Assembly: GCA_030615165.1 (NCBI GenBank)
Contig: JAUWZW010000002.1
Coordinates: 1 to 40,312 of the forward strand
Direction of reading: 5' to 3'
From: Candidatus Aenigmatarchaeota archaeon
Lineage (GTDB): Archaea > Aenigmatarchaeota > Aenigmatarchaeia > QMZP01
DNA length: 40,312 bases
The notes under the pieces: generated by a model
Told to the model about the DNA's origin: nothing
The model's input: the letters and a program-made list of their open reading frames with translations, nothing else
Database searches by the model: none
In this document: positions 17,964 to 27,048 of the stretch, one piece after another
Position numbering within the stretch: position 1 is the stretch's first letter
Layout: each line of letters begins with the position of its first letter
Translations under genes and position numbers: made by a program

Positions 17964-19700
17964 ATGAAATCATGTCCGAAATGCAAGAGATCCTATCCTG
18001 ATACGGAAAACTACTGCATACATTGCGGCACAAGGCTTGCTGCGAAGAAGCCGAGAGAATGGATAAAGCCTGTAAAACCACCAAGGGATATCACTGTTCT
18101 GAAGAGGAAGATGGATAAACTTGAAAGGGATGCTTCCCCCAGGCAGTTTGCAAAGCTGAGTAAAAAGATAGACGCCCTGGAACAGAGAATGAATGCCACG
18201 ATACTGCTGGCAAGAAAGACAAGCAGGATTAAATTCCCCCCTGAGGAAAGGATGATTTCCTTATCGGCTAAGGTCAAAAAGCTTGAACAGAAGCTGGACT
18301 CTGTCAATGGAACTGTTTATGGGCTGGAGAAGATAAAACTCGAGCCAGAGATACATAAAGCACTGAGGGCGAAGATAAATGGACTGGAGAGGGAGCTCAA
18401 GAGGGTCGAGAAGAATACAAGAAGGATGGTTGAGATTAAGTCCCTTCCAAAGAAAGAAGCAATGTCCATTGTGGACGAGATTGGCAAACTGGAGAGAAAG
18501 GCGGATGCAATGGGTGAGGCAGCTGACTATGGAAGGAGCATAGAGAAATTGAAAAAGATGGTTGAGACAGCGGATTCAAAGATAATGGGACTGACGGATT
18601 TTATAAAGGATAATGAAGGGAGCCTTGGTGGGATTGAAAAAGGCCTCAAGGGTGTTGTCAGAAGGGTTGACCTGAAGGATTTTCAGGAAAAGGTCATCGG
18701 CGATATGGATTCCCTGAATGAAGAGGTCAGGAGAAAAATCAGCTCAGACAGCGCAATGATAAAAAAGATAAGCAGAAAACTTAAAGAGCAGGATAAATTT
18801 ATTACTGATTTTACAAAGACATGGGAGTCGCTGGGCAAATTCAAGGAGAGGATGTTGCTTCTGATAGGCCTTACCCTGCAGGAGAAGAAAAAGTCAAGGA
18901 GGATAAAGAACAGGTTAAGGATAATGGTTGAGAAGAGAATGGCTGAAATCAGGGAGCAGAACGATTTACTGACCAAAGCGATGGAGGCAAGGTTTGATGA
19001 AGCCAAGGCAGATGTTTCCAAGGATGTGAGGGATTTGGGGTTAAGGTTTGATGAAGAACTGCAATCGGTAAATGAGACCCTTGCCAATAAGGAGAAGAGA
19101 ATTTCTGCAAAACTCTCTTCCATTAGTAAGGATGCTATTTCAAAAAAAGAATTGGAGGATTTCAGGAGGGAGTTCGGTGTAGAGAAGGCAAGGGTTTTTG
19201 ACGTCGTGGACCAGTTGGTTGACCAGGGCAAGATTATTGAGGAGCTTGAGAATGTAAAGGAGAACCTGATATCAGAGCAAAGGCTGAAGATAAGCGGATT
19301 CGGAGCAGGGCTCAGGCAAGAGCTTGACAAGATGAAAGCAGAACATGGGGAAGCCGTATCTTCCCTGAAGGAATCAGAAAGCAAATTCAAAACATCCATG
19401 AAAAAATTGAGGAAGGAGATGTGGGAAGAGACGAGGACTAATGAGAAATTGAGGGAGGACATGAGCGCAATGCTTGGGGAATTCAGGACAATAGGAAGCG
19501 ATTCACAGGAAAAACTTGGCATGGTCAAGGGTGTCATAGACAACCTTGAGAAGAGGTTCAGGGTTGAGATAGAATCCCTAGAGGAAAAGCTGGAAAAGAT
19601 GAGAAAGATTATAAAGATTCAGGAGAAACAAGAATCAGATAGGATAAGCCCGCTGAATCTGGGGAAGGAAACAAGGATAGTAAAGAAGCCGGGAAAATAG
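17964..19700 (+). CDS. Long coiled-coil protein with N-terminal zinc ribbon
   Basis: 'MKSCPKCKRSYPDTENYCIHCGTRL' then ~550 aa coiled coil; starts 1 nt after preceding stop. Confidence 0.75.
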   Translation: MKSCPKCKRSYPDTENYCIHCGTRLAAKKPREWIKPVKPPRDITVLKRKMDKLERDASPRQFAKLSKKIDALEQRMNATILLARKTSRIKFPPEERMISLSAKVKKLEQKLDSVNGTVYGLEKIKLEPEIHKALRAKINGLERELKRVEKNTRRMVEIKSLPKKEAMSIVDEIGKLERKADAMGEAADYGRSIEKLKKMVETADSKIMGLTDFIKDNEGSLGGIEKGLKGVVRRVDLKDFQEKVIGDMDSLNEEVRRKISSDSAMIKKISRKLKEQDKFITDFTKTWESLGKFKERMLLLIGLTLQEKKKSRRIKNRLRIMVEKRMAEIREQNDLLTKAMEARFDEAKADVSKDVRDLGLRFDEELQSVNETLANKEKRISAKLSSISKDAISKKELEDFRREFGVEKARVFDVVDQLVDQGKIIEELENVKENLISEQRLKISGFGAGLRQELDKMKAEHGEAVSSLKESESKFKTSMKKLRKEMWEETRTNEKLREDMSAMLGEFRTIGSDSQEKLGMVKGVIDNLEKRFRVEIESLEEKLEKMRKIIKIQEKQESDRISPLNLGKETRIVKKPGK

Positions 19701-19782
19701 TTAAGCCCGCAAGGCGGAGGAGGGTTGAACGCCAGCAAGTTCATATAAAGCGTTCTCCGTCATAGTTCGCAAGGCGGTATAC

Positions 19783-20418
19783 ATGGCAAAAATAAAGGGT
19801 CTTGAAGGCACAGAGAAGGATTTTGAAGTCCTAGAGAAAGGCATAAAGAAACTGCTCGAGGACACGCAGGAGGATAGGTTCGAGGAGATGACCGAGATAA
19901 TGGGAGAAAGGATAGATGAAGGAATGTCCTCCCTCAAGGATGAACTGGAGAGAAGGATTGATGATATGAAAAAAGAAAAGATTGATATTGCGAGTTTCCT
20001 TGCTGAGATAAAGAAGAACAGGGGAAGGATTACCAAGATGGAAGAGAGGCTCGATTCCTTTAAAAAGGATGATTCAACAGGCAGGAAGAACATGGAGGAT
20101 GATATTCATAGGGAGTTTGAGAAGGTAAAGAACGGGGTAAAGCAGGGCATAACAGAAAATGCAGGGACAATCAAAAATATGGAGGCAGAGATGGCAAATT
20201 TCAGGGAAAGGATAGAGGAAGTCAAGCTCCTTGGAGATGCCCTGAAGGGGCTTGATGTGAGGAGCGTAGCAAGGGATATTGAGGTTTTGAAGCAAAAGAC
20301 ACACTGGCTTGGAGAGAACATAGAAAAGTTCAATATCCAGCCTTTATTCAAAAGGATAAGGGAAATAGAGGAAGAGGTAAAGGTAACAAGGGACAGATCA
20401 CCATTGGTTATAGAGTAG
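19783..20418 (+). CDS. Coiled-coil protein
   Basis: 211 aa K/E/I/L-rich heptads; colinear with neighbouring coiled-coil genes. Confidence 0.6.
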   Translation: MAKIKGLEGTEKDFEVLEKGIKKLLEDTQEDRFEEMTEIMGERIDEGMSSLKDELERRIDDMKKEKIDIASFLAEIKKNRGRITKMEERLDSFKKDDSTGRKNMEDDIHREFEKVKNGVKQGITENAGTIKNMEAEMANFRERIEEVKLLGDALKGLDVRSVARDIEVLKQKTHWLGENIEKFNIQPLFKRIREIEEEVKVTRDRSPLVIE

Positions 20419-20463
20419 CGGGCAGTCAAAAGTTATAAATACATTGGAGGGTAATAGAAGTAT

Positions 20464-20556
20464 ATGAGAGGAGAAATCGTTATTTTCATAATAGGGGTAA
20501 TAGTTGGAATCCTGCTGGTGAAATACATTCTTCCGATGATCGGCATATCAATATAA
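20464..20556 (+). CDS. 30-aa single-TM microprotein (not in ORF track)
   Basis: ATG..TAA reads 'MRGEIVIFIIGVIVGILLVKYILPMIGISI'; upstream TATA-like 'gttataaat' and 'ggaggg'. Confidence 0.5.
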   Translation: MRGEIVIFIIGVIVGILLVKYILPMIGISI

Positions 20557-20616
20557 TTGTGCTGCTTTCTACAGGGCGCAAGTGCCTATTTTTAAACCAA
20601 TCGCTTAAATTAAACT

Positions 20617-21912
20617 ATGGGTTTTTTGAATATTTTCAGAAAGAGGAAAGAAAAACCAGAGCCGCAGGAGATTGAGCAGAGGACAGAAGAGTCAGTCCTT
20701 GCTACAGATGAGATTCTGGAATGGATAGATAAGGAATTCAGGGAGAAACTGGATAGAGCCCACTCTAAGGCAAGTGAGATTCAAAACAGTGTAATGGATG
20801 GCTTCTCAAGGTTAAGGGATTCTGTAAGTATTTTGGAGAAGGCAAGTTTTGAAAAACAGGACAGGAGCTATGCAGCAGTAAACATGGTTAAGGACTCCTT
20901 TGTGAAGAGAACATATTCCCTCATAAACAATGTGAGAAAGATACAGGGCGACCTGAATTATACAGGACTCAAGGATTTCCACTCAGCTACGTCGAGGGTT
21001 GTAAATAAATTGAAGAATCTCTCACCAAAGCAGATGGTCATGCTTTCAAACTACTTCAAGAAGGAATGCAATAACGTTATCAGTAAAATGAGACGGGTTG
21101 AGGATGATGTAAAGTCTTTGGGCGGATTTCTTGAATCTGACGCAAGGGTGATGAGAATGATTCAGGATGTAAACATGAGTGTGCTCAAGCAGGGTGAACT
21201 TTTAAGGGAATTGAATTCCATTGGGAAGAGAGGGGATGAGATCCGGAATAAACTGGATGACCTGAAAGGGGTTAAGAAGGAGAAGGAATCAGGGCTTCAA
21301 AAGCTGCTGAAGAGCAGGGAATGGAGAGAGCTGGAGAGCATCAAGGAAAAGACTGAAAGGATAAGGCAGGAGATGTCAGACATCGAGAACATAGTGAATG
21401 AAAAGATATCATCTGTGAAGAGGCCATTCAAGAAACTGAAGCATGTCTTGGATGCAGAAACCACAACAAAGGAGTCTTTCCCGGATAACCCGTTCAGGGA
21501 AGTTATAATGAGGGACAGGGAGAACTGGTTAAAGAACACACTGGATTCAATCAGAGATTTCTCTGAAAGCGGAAGGATTGCATTAAAACCAAGTGAGAAG
21601 AAGAGGGTTCTTGATTTGATTAAGATACTGGAATCAGAGATACCAAGGGAGAAGGAAAAACACAGGAAATTGGCAAATGACATGAATGAGAAGGAAAGAG
21701 GGCTAAAAACCGATGTTATAAGAAAGATAAACTCCCTTAAGGGTGCAATAAAAAACAGCGCTGAGAGGATGCTGTCCTTGGAGAAGGAGGCAAATGTAAT
21801 CTGGGATGACAAGGAAAGGATAAAGGGTGATTTGATTGAGGAGAAGAAAAAAACAGAAAGGCTCATTCTTGAAAGCAGTGGAAGGAAAGTCAGAATTAAG
21901 ATCTCTGGCTGA
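20617..21912 (+). CDS. Coiled-coil protein, 431 aa
   Basis: 'MGFLNIFRKRKEKPEPQE...' extended heptads. Confidence 0.7.
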   Translation: MGFLNIFRKRKEKPEPQEIEQRTEESVLATDEILEWIDKEFREKLDRAHSKASEIQNSVMDGFSRLRDSVSILEKASFEKQDRSYAAVNMVKDSFVKRTYSLINNVRKIQGDLNYTGLKDFHSATSRVVNKLKNLSPKQMVMLSNYFKKECNNVISKMRRVEDDVKSLGGFLESDARVMRMIQDVNMSVLKQGELLRELNSIGKRGDEIRNKLDDLKGVKKEKESGLQKLLKSREWRELESIKEKTERIRQEMSDIENIVNEKISSVKRPFKKLKHVLDAETTTKESFPDNPFREVIMRDRENWLKNTLDSIRDFSESGRIALKPSEKKRVLDLIKILESEIPREKEKHRKLANDMNEKERGLKTDVIRKINSLKGAIKNSAERMLSLEKEANVIWDDKERIKGDLIEEKKKTERLILESSGRKVRIKISG

Positions 21913-23020
21913 GCGCTTGCTGGAAAAGCAGCTGTGTGATAACTGCCTCGGAAGGCAGATGGCAATGGTATCCACAGGGATGACAAACAGGGAGCGGGGC
22001 AGGGTTTTGAGAAGGCTTTTCAAGGCAGGAAAAGAGCCAGGAAAATGTTCCGTGTGCAGGGGGCTCTTTAAGAATCTGAACAGGCTCGCCCTGAGGGCTG
22101 TCAAGAAACTGGGAAGGATAGAATTCAACACGTTTGTTGTCGGCTCAAAGATAAACCAAGGGTTTATATCCAGGGAGGAGTCTTTGTGGAGGTTGGTTGG
22201 TATCAAGTACTGCGAATCCCTGAAGGCAGAGCTCAACAGGGAACTGGGCAAGCTCATATGGAAGAAAACAGGGAAGCGTGCCGATGAAAAAAACCCTGAT
22301 GTAACGGTTATAATTAACACAGAAAGAGATGAGATAGAGCTGAGGATAAACCCTTTATTTGTTTACGGGAAATATAAAAAGCTTGTGAGGGGAATCCCTC
22401 AGACAAAATGGGATATGTATCCGGAGACTATCGAGGATATAATAGCCAAACCATTCATGAAATTCACAAAGGGCAGCAGGCATGCATTTCATGGCGCAGG
22501 AAGGGAGGATGTTGATGCACGCTGCCTGGACTGGAGACCGTTTGTCTTCGAGGTTTTCGAGCCTTTAAAGAGAAACCTGGATTTAAAAAGAATAAAGAAG
22601 GAGATTAACAAGACAGGCAAGGTCAGGGTTAGTAATTTAAGGAATTCAGAGAAAAAGGAGGTAGTAAAGATAAAATCCATAAGGCCTGATAAAACATACA
22701 GGATATTGATTGGATTTGAAAAGCCTGTCAAGGCAGGGGAACTGAAGAAGCTGAGAACCCTTACAGGGATTATTGAACAGAAAACACCAAACAGGGTGTT
22801 GCACAGGAGGGCTGACCTCCTGAGGAAGAGAAGGGTTAAAAGCATAAAATGGAAAAGGATAAGTAATAAAAAAATCGAAATAGAAATCAGGAGCGAGGCA
22901 GGGCTTTACGTAAAGGAAATGGTAACAGGCGACAGGGGAAGGACAAAACCAAATGTGGCAGCTCTCCTAAAAAACCCCACAAAGATACTGGAGCTGGATG
23001 TTGTAAAAATATGGTTGTAA
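21836..23020 (+). CDS. pus10: tRNA pseudouridine(54/55) synthase Pus10
   Basis: 'LAERLLEKQLCDNCLGRQMAMVSTGMTNRERGRVLRRLF', 'CSVCRGLF', 'FHGAGREDVDARCLDWRPFVFEVFEP', C-term 'AGLYVKEMVTGDRGRTKPNVAALL'. Exact start uncertain (overlaps upstream gene by 77 nt). Confidence 0.88.
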   Translation: MRRRKKQKGSFLKAVEGKSELRSLAERLLEKQLCDNCLGRQMAMVSTGMTNRERGRVLRRLFKAGKEPGKCSVCRGLFKNLNRLALRAVKKLGRIEFNTFVVGSKINQGFISREESLWRLVGIKYCESLKAELNRELGKLIWKKTGKRADEKNPDVTVIINTERDEIELRINPLFVYGKYKKLVRGIPQTKWDMYPETIEDIIAKPFMKFTKGSRHAFHGAGREDVDARCLDWRPFVFEVFEPLKRNLDLKRIKKEINKTGKVRVSNLRNSEKKEVVKIKSIRPDKTYRILIGFEKPVKAGELKKLRTLTGIIEQKTPNRVLHRRADLLRKRRVKSIKWKRISNKKIEIEIRSEAGLYVKEMVTGDRGRTKPNVAALLKNPTKILELDVVKIWL

Positions 23021-23065
23021 GAATCAATTAATAAAAGCAGTTCGTAAAGTTTGACATAGACGGAG

Positions 23066-23224
23066 TCGTGTCTCGTAGACACGAGATTGAGTGAGCTTTG
23101 CTCACGAAAGATGTGCTCACAACTCTTGTGCTGAGGCACAAGATCGCGCCTCGCTGGCGCGAGACGTCTCTGCGTCAGAGACGCAGACATATCTTCATCC
23201 AATGCAGAGGAGAGATGAAGATAT
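23066..23224 (+). repeat. Run of six consecutive short perfect hairpins upstream of rpl21e
   Basis: 23066-23084, 23091-23105, 23124-23143, 23144-23162, 23165-23183, 23189-23224; stems 6-11 bp with no mismatches. Confidence 0.85.
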
Positions 23225-23256
23225 ATGTTCCCGTCAGAGTTCATAAGGCGAGGTTT

Positions 23257-23568
23257 ATGACCAAACCAAGCAAGGGCATGAGGCATAGAACAAGAAGGAA
23301 GCTGAAGAAGGGCTTCAGGGAAAGGTTTAAGCCAGAGAGGTTCATACAAGAATTTAAACCAGAAGACAAAGTAATAATCAAGCAGAATGCATCCTCGCAC
23401 AAAATGCCCCATCCAATATTCAAGGGAAGAATAGGCAGGGTAAGGGAAAAGAGAGGAAGGGCTTACATAGTCGAAATCAGGATCGGAAACAAGATAAAAG
23501 AGCTGATGGTAAGACCGGAGCACCTCCTAAAGCTTCCTCAAAGAAAACCTTGGAAAAGAAATAGGTGA
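23257..23568 (+). CDS. rpl21e: Ribosomal protein L21e
   Basis: 'MTKPSKGMRHRTRRKLKKGFRERF...FKPEDKVIIKQNASSHKMPHPIFKGRIGRVREKRGRAYIVEIRIGNK'. Start at ATG 23257 (or 23215) rather than 23098. Confidence 0.92.
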   Translation: MTKPSKGMRHRTRRKLKKGFRERFKPERFIQEFKPEDKVIIKQNASSHKMPHPIFKGRIGRVREKRGRAYIVEIRIGNKIKELMVRPEHLLKLPQRKPWKRNR

Positions 23569-23573
23569 TAATT

Positions 23574-23891
23574 ATGGAAATCACGAATGAGAAAAACGTA
23601 ACCTGGGCTGAAGCCAAGAAGTTGATGGAGAAGAAGAAGGCTCTGGGCTATGAGCAGAAGAATGCATTAGAGCATCTGAAAAAGTTCAGCAAATTCTCTG
23701 AAAAGAAGACCCAGGAGTTCATGAAAATGCTGGGCAAGATAGAGAGGCTGAAGGACAGGCATAAAATAAGCATAATCAACATGCTGCCTAGGGATATGGA
23801 TGACATCAGGATTCTTTTTGCAAATGAGATAATAACAATATCTGAGGATGAAAAGAAGGAGATACTGAAGATAGTAAAGAAATTCACCTAA
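23574..23891 (+). CDS. rpoF: DNA-directed RNA polymerase subunit F (Rpb4-like)
   Basis: 'VTWAEAKKLMEKK...YEQKNALEHLKKFSKFS...INMLPRDMDDIRILFANE'; conserved position after L21e. Confidence 0.88.
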   Translation: MEITNEKNVTWAEAKKLMEKKKALGYEQKNALEHLKKFSKFSEKKTQEFMKMLGKIERLKDRHKISIINMLPRDMDDIRILFANEIITISEDEKKEILKIVKKFT

Positions 23892-23941
23892 CAAGTTTGG
23901 AATGCTTTTTAAACAAAAATCTAATTTTAAGGTGTGATGAT

Positions 23942-24529
23942 ATGAACGACAAAATAATAAAAAAGGATGACTGGGCAATCGTGCTGGATTTCCTTTCCCA
24001 TGGGCGTAGTGGAATGGACAGGGCTCAGCCCATGGCTCAGGTTATTGGAGAGAAATATTTCTCTCTGTTAGATGTGATAGTGAGGGATAATGTTAATCTT
24101 AAGATGGGAGACAGGGTCTACATTGGTGATGCGAAGAGGGAAAAGGTCAAGTACATAAGGGAAAGGATCGAGCCGAAGGACCTGACCGTTGCTGCAAAGG
24201 AAGAGCTTTCTGATATCATTGAGAAGATAATAGACAAAAATACGAAGAGATTCCTTGACTTCTTCAACAAAGCAGGACCGGTAACAACAAGGTTGCACCA
24301 GATAGAGCTGTTGCCTGGTATCGGTAAAAGGCATCTGTGGGCAATACTCAATGAGAGAAAGTCAAAGCCCTTTGAATCCTTTCAGAATTTGAAGAAGAGG
24401 GTTCCCCTTTTGCCAGAGCCAAAGAAGATGGTCATAAAAAGAATATTAGACGAACTGGAGAATAAAGATAAATATAGGATATTTGTCCCAAGAATGGAGA
24501 GACGTAAGGGCTTGGATAGGTATCGCTAA
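23942..24529 (+). CDS. DUF655 family protein
   Basis: 'DDWAIVLDFLSHGRSGMDRAQPMAQVIGEKYFSLLDVIV...QIELLPGIGKRHLWAILNERKSKPFESF'; L21e-RpoF-DUF655 synteny. Confidence 0.85.
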   Translation: MNDKIIKKDDWAIVLDFLSHGRSGMDRAQPMAQVIGEKYFSLLDVIVRDNVNLKMGDRVYIGDAKREKVKYIRERIEPKDLTVAAKEELSDIIEKIIDKNTKRFLDFFNKAGPVTTRLHQIELLPGIGKRHLWAILNERKSKPFESFQNLKKRVPLLPEPKKMVIKRILDELENKDKYRIFVPRMERRKGLDRYR

Positions 24530-24548
24530 AGTTAAGGGGGTATAAAAA

Positions 24549-24977
24549 ATGCTCGTGAAGGAAATAATGAACACTGATGTGAAGACGGTAAGCCCGGATT
24601 CAATTATCCAGAAGGCAGCAAAGAAAATGAGCAAGCATCATGTGGGGTGCCTGATTGTTGTTAAGGACAGCAGGCTTGTTGGCATTGTGACAGAGAGGGA
24701 CATAATGAGGAATGTCGTTGCAAAGGCACTTGATGCTAAAAAAACAAAGGTAAAGAATGTGATGACAAAAAAGGTCATAATGGTAGACCCGGAAAGGGAC
24801 GTTGAGGATGCGGCAGAGATAATGACTGAGAAGAAGATAAAGAAGCTGCCTGTTATCCTTCATGACAAGGTTATAGGGATTGTTACAGCAATGGATATTG
24901 TGACTGCACACCCAAAGACCATAGAGCAGATAGGCAAGTTACTGCTTCTCCCAAAGAAAAAGGCTGTGGCCGGCTAG
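24549..24977 (+). CDS. Tandem CBS-domain protein
   Basis: Two CBS repeats: 'IQKAAKKMSKHHVGCLIVVKDSRLVGIVTERDIM' and 'EDAAEIMTEKKIKKLPVILHDKVIGIVTAMDIV'. Confidence 0.93.
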   Translation: MLVKEIMNTDVKTVSPDSIIQKAAKKMSKHHVGCLIVVKDSRLVGIVTERDIMRNVVAKALDAKKTKVKNVMTKKVIMVDPERDVEDAAEIMTEKKIKKLPVILHDKVIGIVTAMDIVTAHPKTIEQIGKLLLLPKKKAVAG

Positions 24978-25012
24978 TTTTTTAAATGTATCCAATCTAT
25001 AAAATATTCACA

Positions 25013-25233
25013 GGGCTCGTAGCTCAGTTGGTTAGAGCACCAACAAAATGGTATCTGGGTGTTCCCTGGATACTGCGGTGCATGTCTTATAATGGCTGTC
25101 CGCAACCAAGCCGTAGAAGCTGGCGGTCGAGGGTTCAAATCCCAACCCTTTCTTTCAAAAGGAAAGGTCTAGGCTTACCCCAAAGAAACACTTTACAAAA
25201 GAAACTGGGGAAATGAGAATCCCTCCGAGCCCA
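25013..25233 (+). tRNA. tRNA-Ile(UAU) with three introns (25043-25083, ~25092-25117, ~25140-25219)
   Basis: Removing the three segments gives GGGCTCGTAGCTCAGTTGGTTAGAGCACCAGTCTTATAAGCTGGCGGTCGAGGGTTCAAATCCCTCCGAGCCCA, 74 nt, all stems paired (one T31-G39 wobble), invariant T8, A14, G18G19, T33, TTC present. BHB-like foldings at the junctions. Confidence 0.85.
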
Positions 25234-25342
25234 TTCATTGATTTATCGTCAAAAACAAACCCATACAACGTCGATTGACCGAAAAGCTTTTAAATGCAAT
25301 CTGTAATATTATAGGATAGATTAACTTTATAGGTGAGTTGAT

Positions 25343-26992
25343 ATGGCAAACGGAGTAGCTCAGCTTGGCGGACAACCAATTTTGATACTTCCAGAAGGAG
25401 CCCTGAGAAGCAGGGGGAAGGACGCACAGAAGAGCAACATTGCAGCGGCAAGGGTTGTTGCCGATGCTGTCAGGACAACCCTGGGGCCAAAGGGCATGGA
25501 CAAGATGCTTGTTGATCCTCTGGGTGATGTTGTTATAACGAATGATGGCGCTACAATCCTTGATGAGATGCAGATTGAACATCCTGCAGCAAAGATGATG
25601 GCTGAGATTGCAAAGACCCAGGACAAAAGTGTTGGTGACGGAACCACAACAGCGGTTGTTATTGCAGGGGAATTGTTAAAGAAGGCTGAGGAGTTACTGG
25701 ACCAGGAAATTCATCCAACTGTCATAACAAGGGGATTCAGGCTTGCGAAGTTCAGGGTGCTGGATTTGTTAGACAGGATAGCAGACAACATTGACATAAA
25801 AAATGAAAAGGCTATGGAACAGGTTGCAACCACTGCAATGACAGGGAAATCAGCAGAGAAGGCATCAAAGGAACTTTCCGAGCTATCGGTCAGGGCAATC
25901 AAAAAAGTGGCTGAAACCAGGGCAGGAGGTGAAGTGGAAATAGACACGGACAACATAAAGATTGAGAAAAAGGAGGGAGGTTCAATCAATGATACAAAAC
26001 TTATAGAAGGGGTTCTTCTGGACAAAGAGGTTGTTCACTCAGCAATGCCGAGAAGGATTAAAAATGCAAGGATAGCCCTGCTTGACTGCGCCTTGGAGGT
26101 TAAGGAACTGGAATCAGATGCAAAGATAAACATAGATTCCCCTGAGAAGATGCAGGCATTCCTTGAAGAGGAAGAGAAGATGCTTAAAGGCATGGTCAGC
26201 AAGATTTCCCAGACAAAGGCCAATGCAGTTTTTTGCCAGAAGGGTATTGATGACACAGCCCAGCACTATCTTGCAAAGCTGGGAATCTTGGCAGCAAGGA
26301 GGGTGAAGAAGTCTGACATAGAGGCTTTGTCAAAGGCAACAGGGGCAAATATAATCTCGAAGGTAAATGATTTGTCAAAGGATGACTTGGGTTTTGCAGG
26401 TCTGGTTGAAGAAAGGAAGATTGCAGGGGATGAGATGATTTTTGTCGAGGAGTGCAAACAACCCAAGGCTGTTACAATACTGCTCAGGGGAGGAACAGAG
26501 CATGTTGTTGATGAGGTTGAGAGGGCAATGGAGGATGCAATAAAGGGAATTGCATCAGCCTTGGAACTGGGAAAGATAGTTCCTGGCGGGGGTGCTTCTG
26601 AGATAGAGATTGCAAGGGACTTGAGGAAGTATGCAGAGAGCTTCAAGGGCAGGGAGCAGCTGGCAATAAATGCATTCGCTGATGCGATTGAAGTGATTCC
26701 AAGGAGCCTTGCAGAGAACGCTGGCTTGGACCCTATAGACAAGCTTGCAAATCTGAGGGCACAGCATGATAAGGGCATGGCTTCGGCGGGTCTGGATGTT
26801 TTTACAAGTCAGATTCAGGACATGACAAAGCTTGGCGTTATAGAACCCCTGAAAATCAAATTGCAGGCAGTCCAGTCAGCGGCAGAGGCTGCGGAGATGA
26901 TACTGAGGATAGATGATGTAATCTCTGCAGGAACGAGCGAGAAGGGCGGTGCTCCGGGCATGCCGCCTGGCGGAATGCCACCGGGATACTGA
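25343..26992 (+). CDS. Thermosome / group II chaperonin subunit
   Basis: '[62 protein letters not shown]', 'GGPMPPGY'-type GGM-rich tail. Confidence 0.98.
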   Translation: MANGVAQLGGQPILILPEGALRSRGKDAQKSNIAAARVVADAVRTTLGPKGMDKMLVDPLGDVVITNDGATILDEMQIEHPAAKMMAEIAKTQDKSVGDGTTTAVVIAGELLKKAEELLDQEIHPTVITRGFRLAKFRVLDLLDRIADNIDIKNEKAMEQVATTAMTGKSAEKASKELSELSVRAIKKVAETRAGGEVEIDTDNIKIEKKEGGSINDTKLIEGVLLDKEVVHSAMPRRIKNARIALLDCALEVKELESDAKINIDSPEKMQAFLEEEEKMLKGMVSKISQTKANAVFCQKGIDDTAQHYLAKLGILAARRVKKSDIEALSKATGANIISKVNDLSKDDLGFAGLVEERKIAGDEMIFVEECKQPKAVTILLRGGTEHVVDEVERAMEDAIKGIASALELGKIVPGGGASEIEIARDLRKYAESFKGREQLAINAFADAIEVIPRSLAENAGLDPIDKLANLRAQHDKGMASAGLDVFTSQIQDMTKLGVIEPLKIKLQAVQSAAEAAEMILRIDDVISAGTSEKGGAPGMPPGGMPPGY

Positions 26993-27048
26993 CAAGACAA
27001 AACTTTTTTTAACAAAGTCATGTCTCACAGAGTCAATACAATGGTGAG

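Noticed and set aside
18683-19543. 286-aa minus-strand ORF (and similar antisense ORFs 21297-21986, 19701-20093)
   Set aside because: Ser/Leu/Phe-rich translation is the antisense of K/E-rich coiled-coil genes; no RBS or recognisable domain.
23098-23256. N-terminal extension of L21e in the ORF track (MLTKDVLTTLVLRHKIAPRW...)
   Set aside because: Encoded by the hairpin array; conserved L21e sequence begins at MTKPSKGMRHRTR (23257).
16716-25027. Integrative element between the partial tRNA fragment and tRNA-Ile (att-site duplication)
   Set aside because: The intervening genes include core Pus10, L21e, RpoF and DUF655 in conserved archaeal order; no integrase seen.
24986-25216. 76-aa ORF across the tRNA-Ile locus
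   Set aside because: Begins upstream of and runs through tRNA exons and introns; artefact.
25138-25223. Simple transposon insertion with 6-bp target duplication (AATCCC) in the tRNA T-arm
   Set aside because: A BHB-like structure with AA^T / AA^T bulges and flanking exon pairing fits an intron better, though origin by insertion remains possible.
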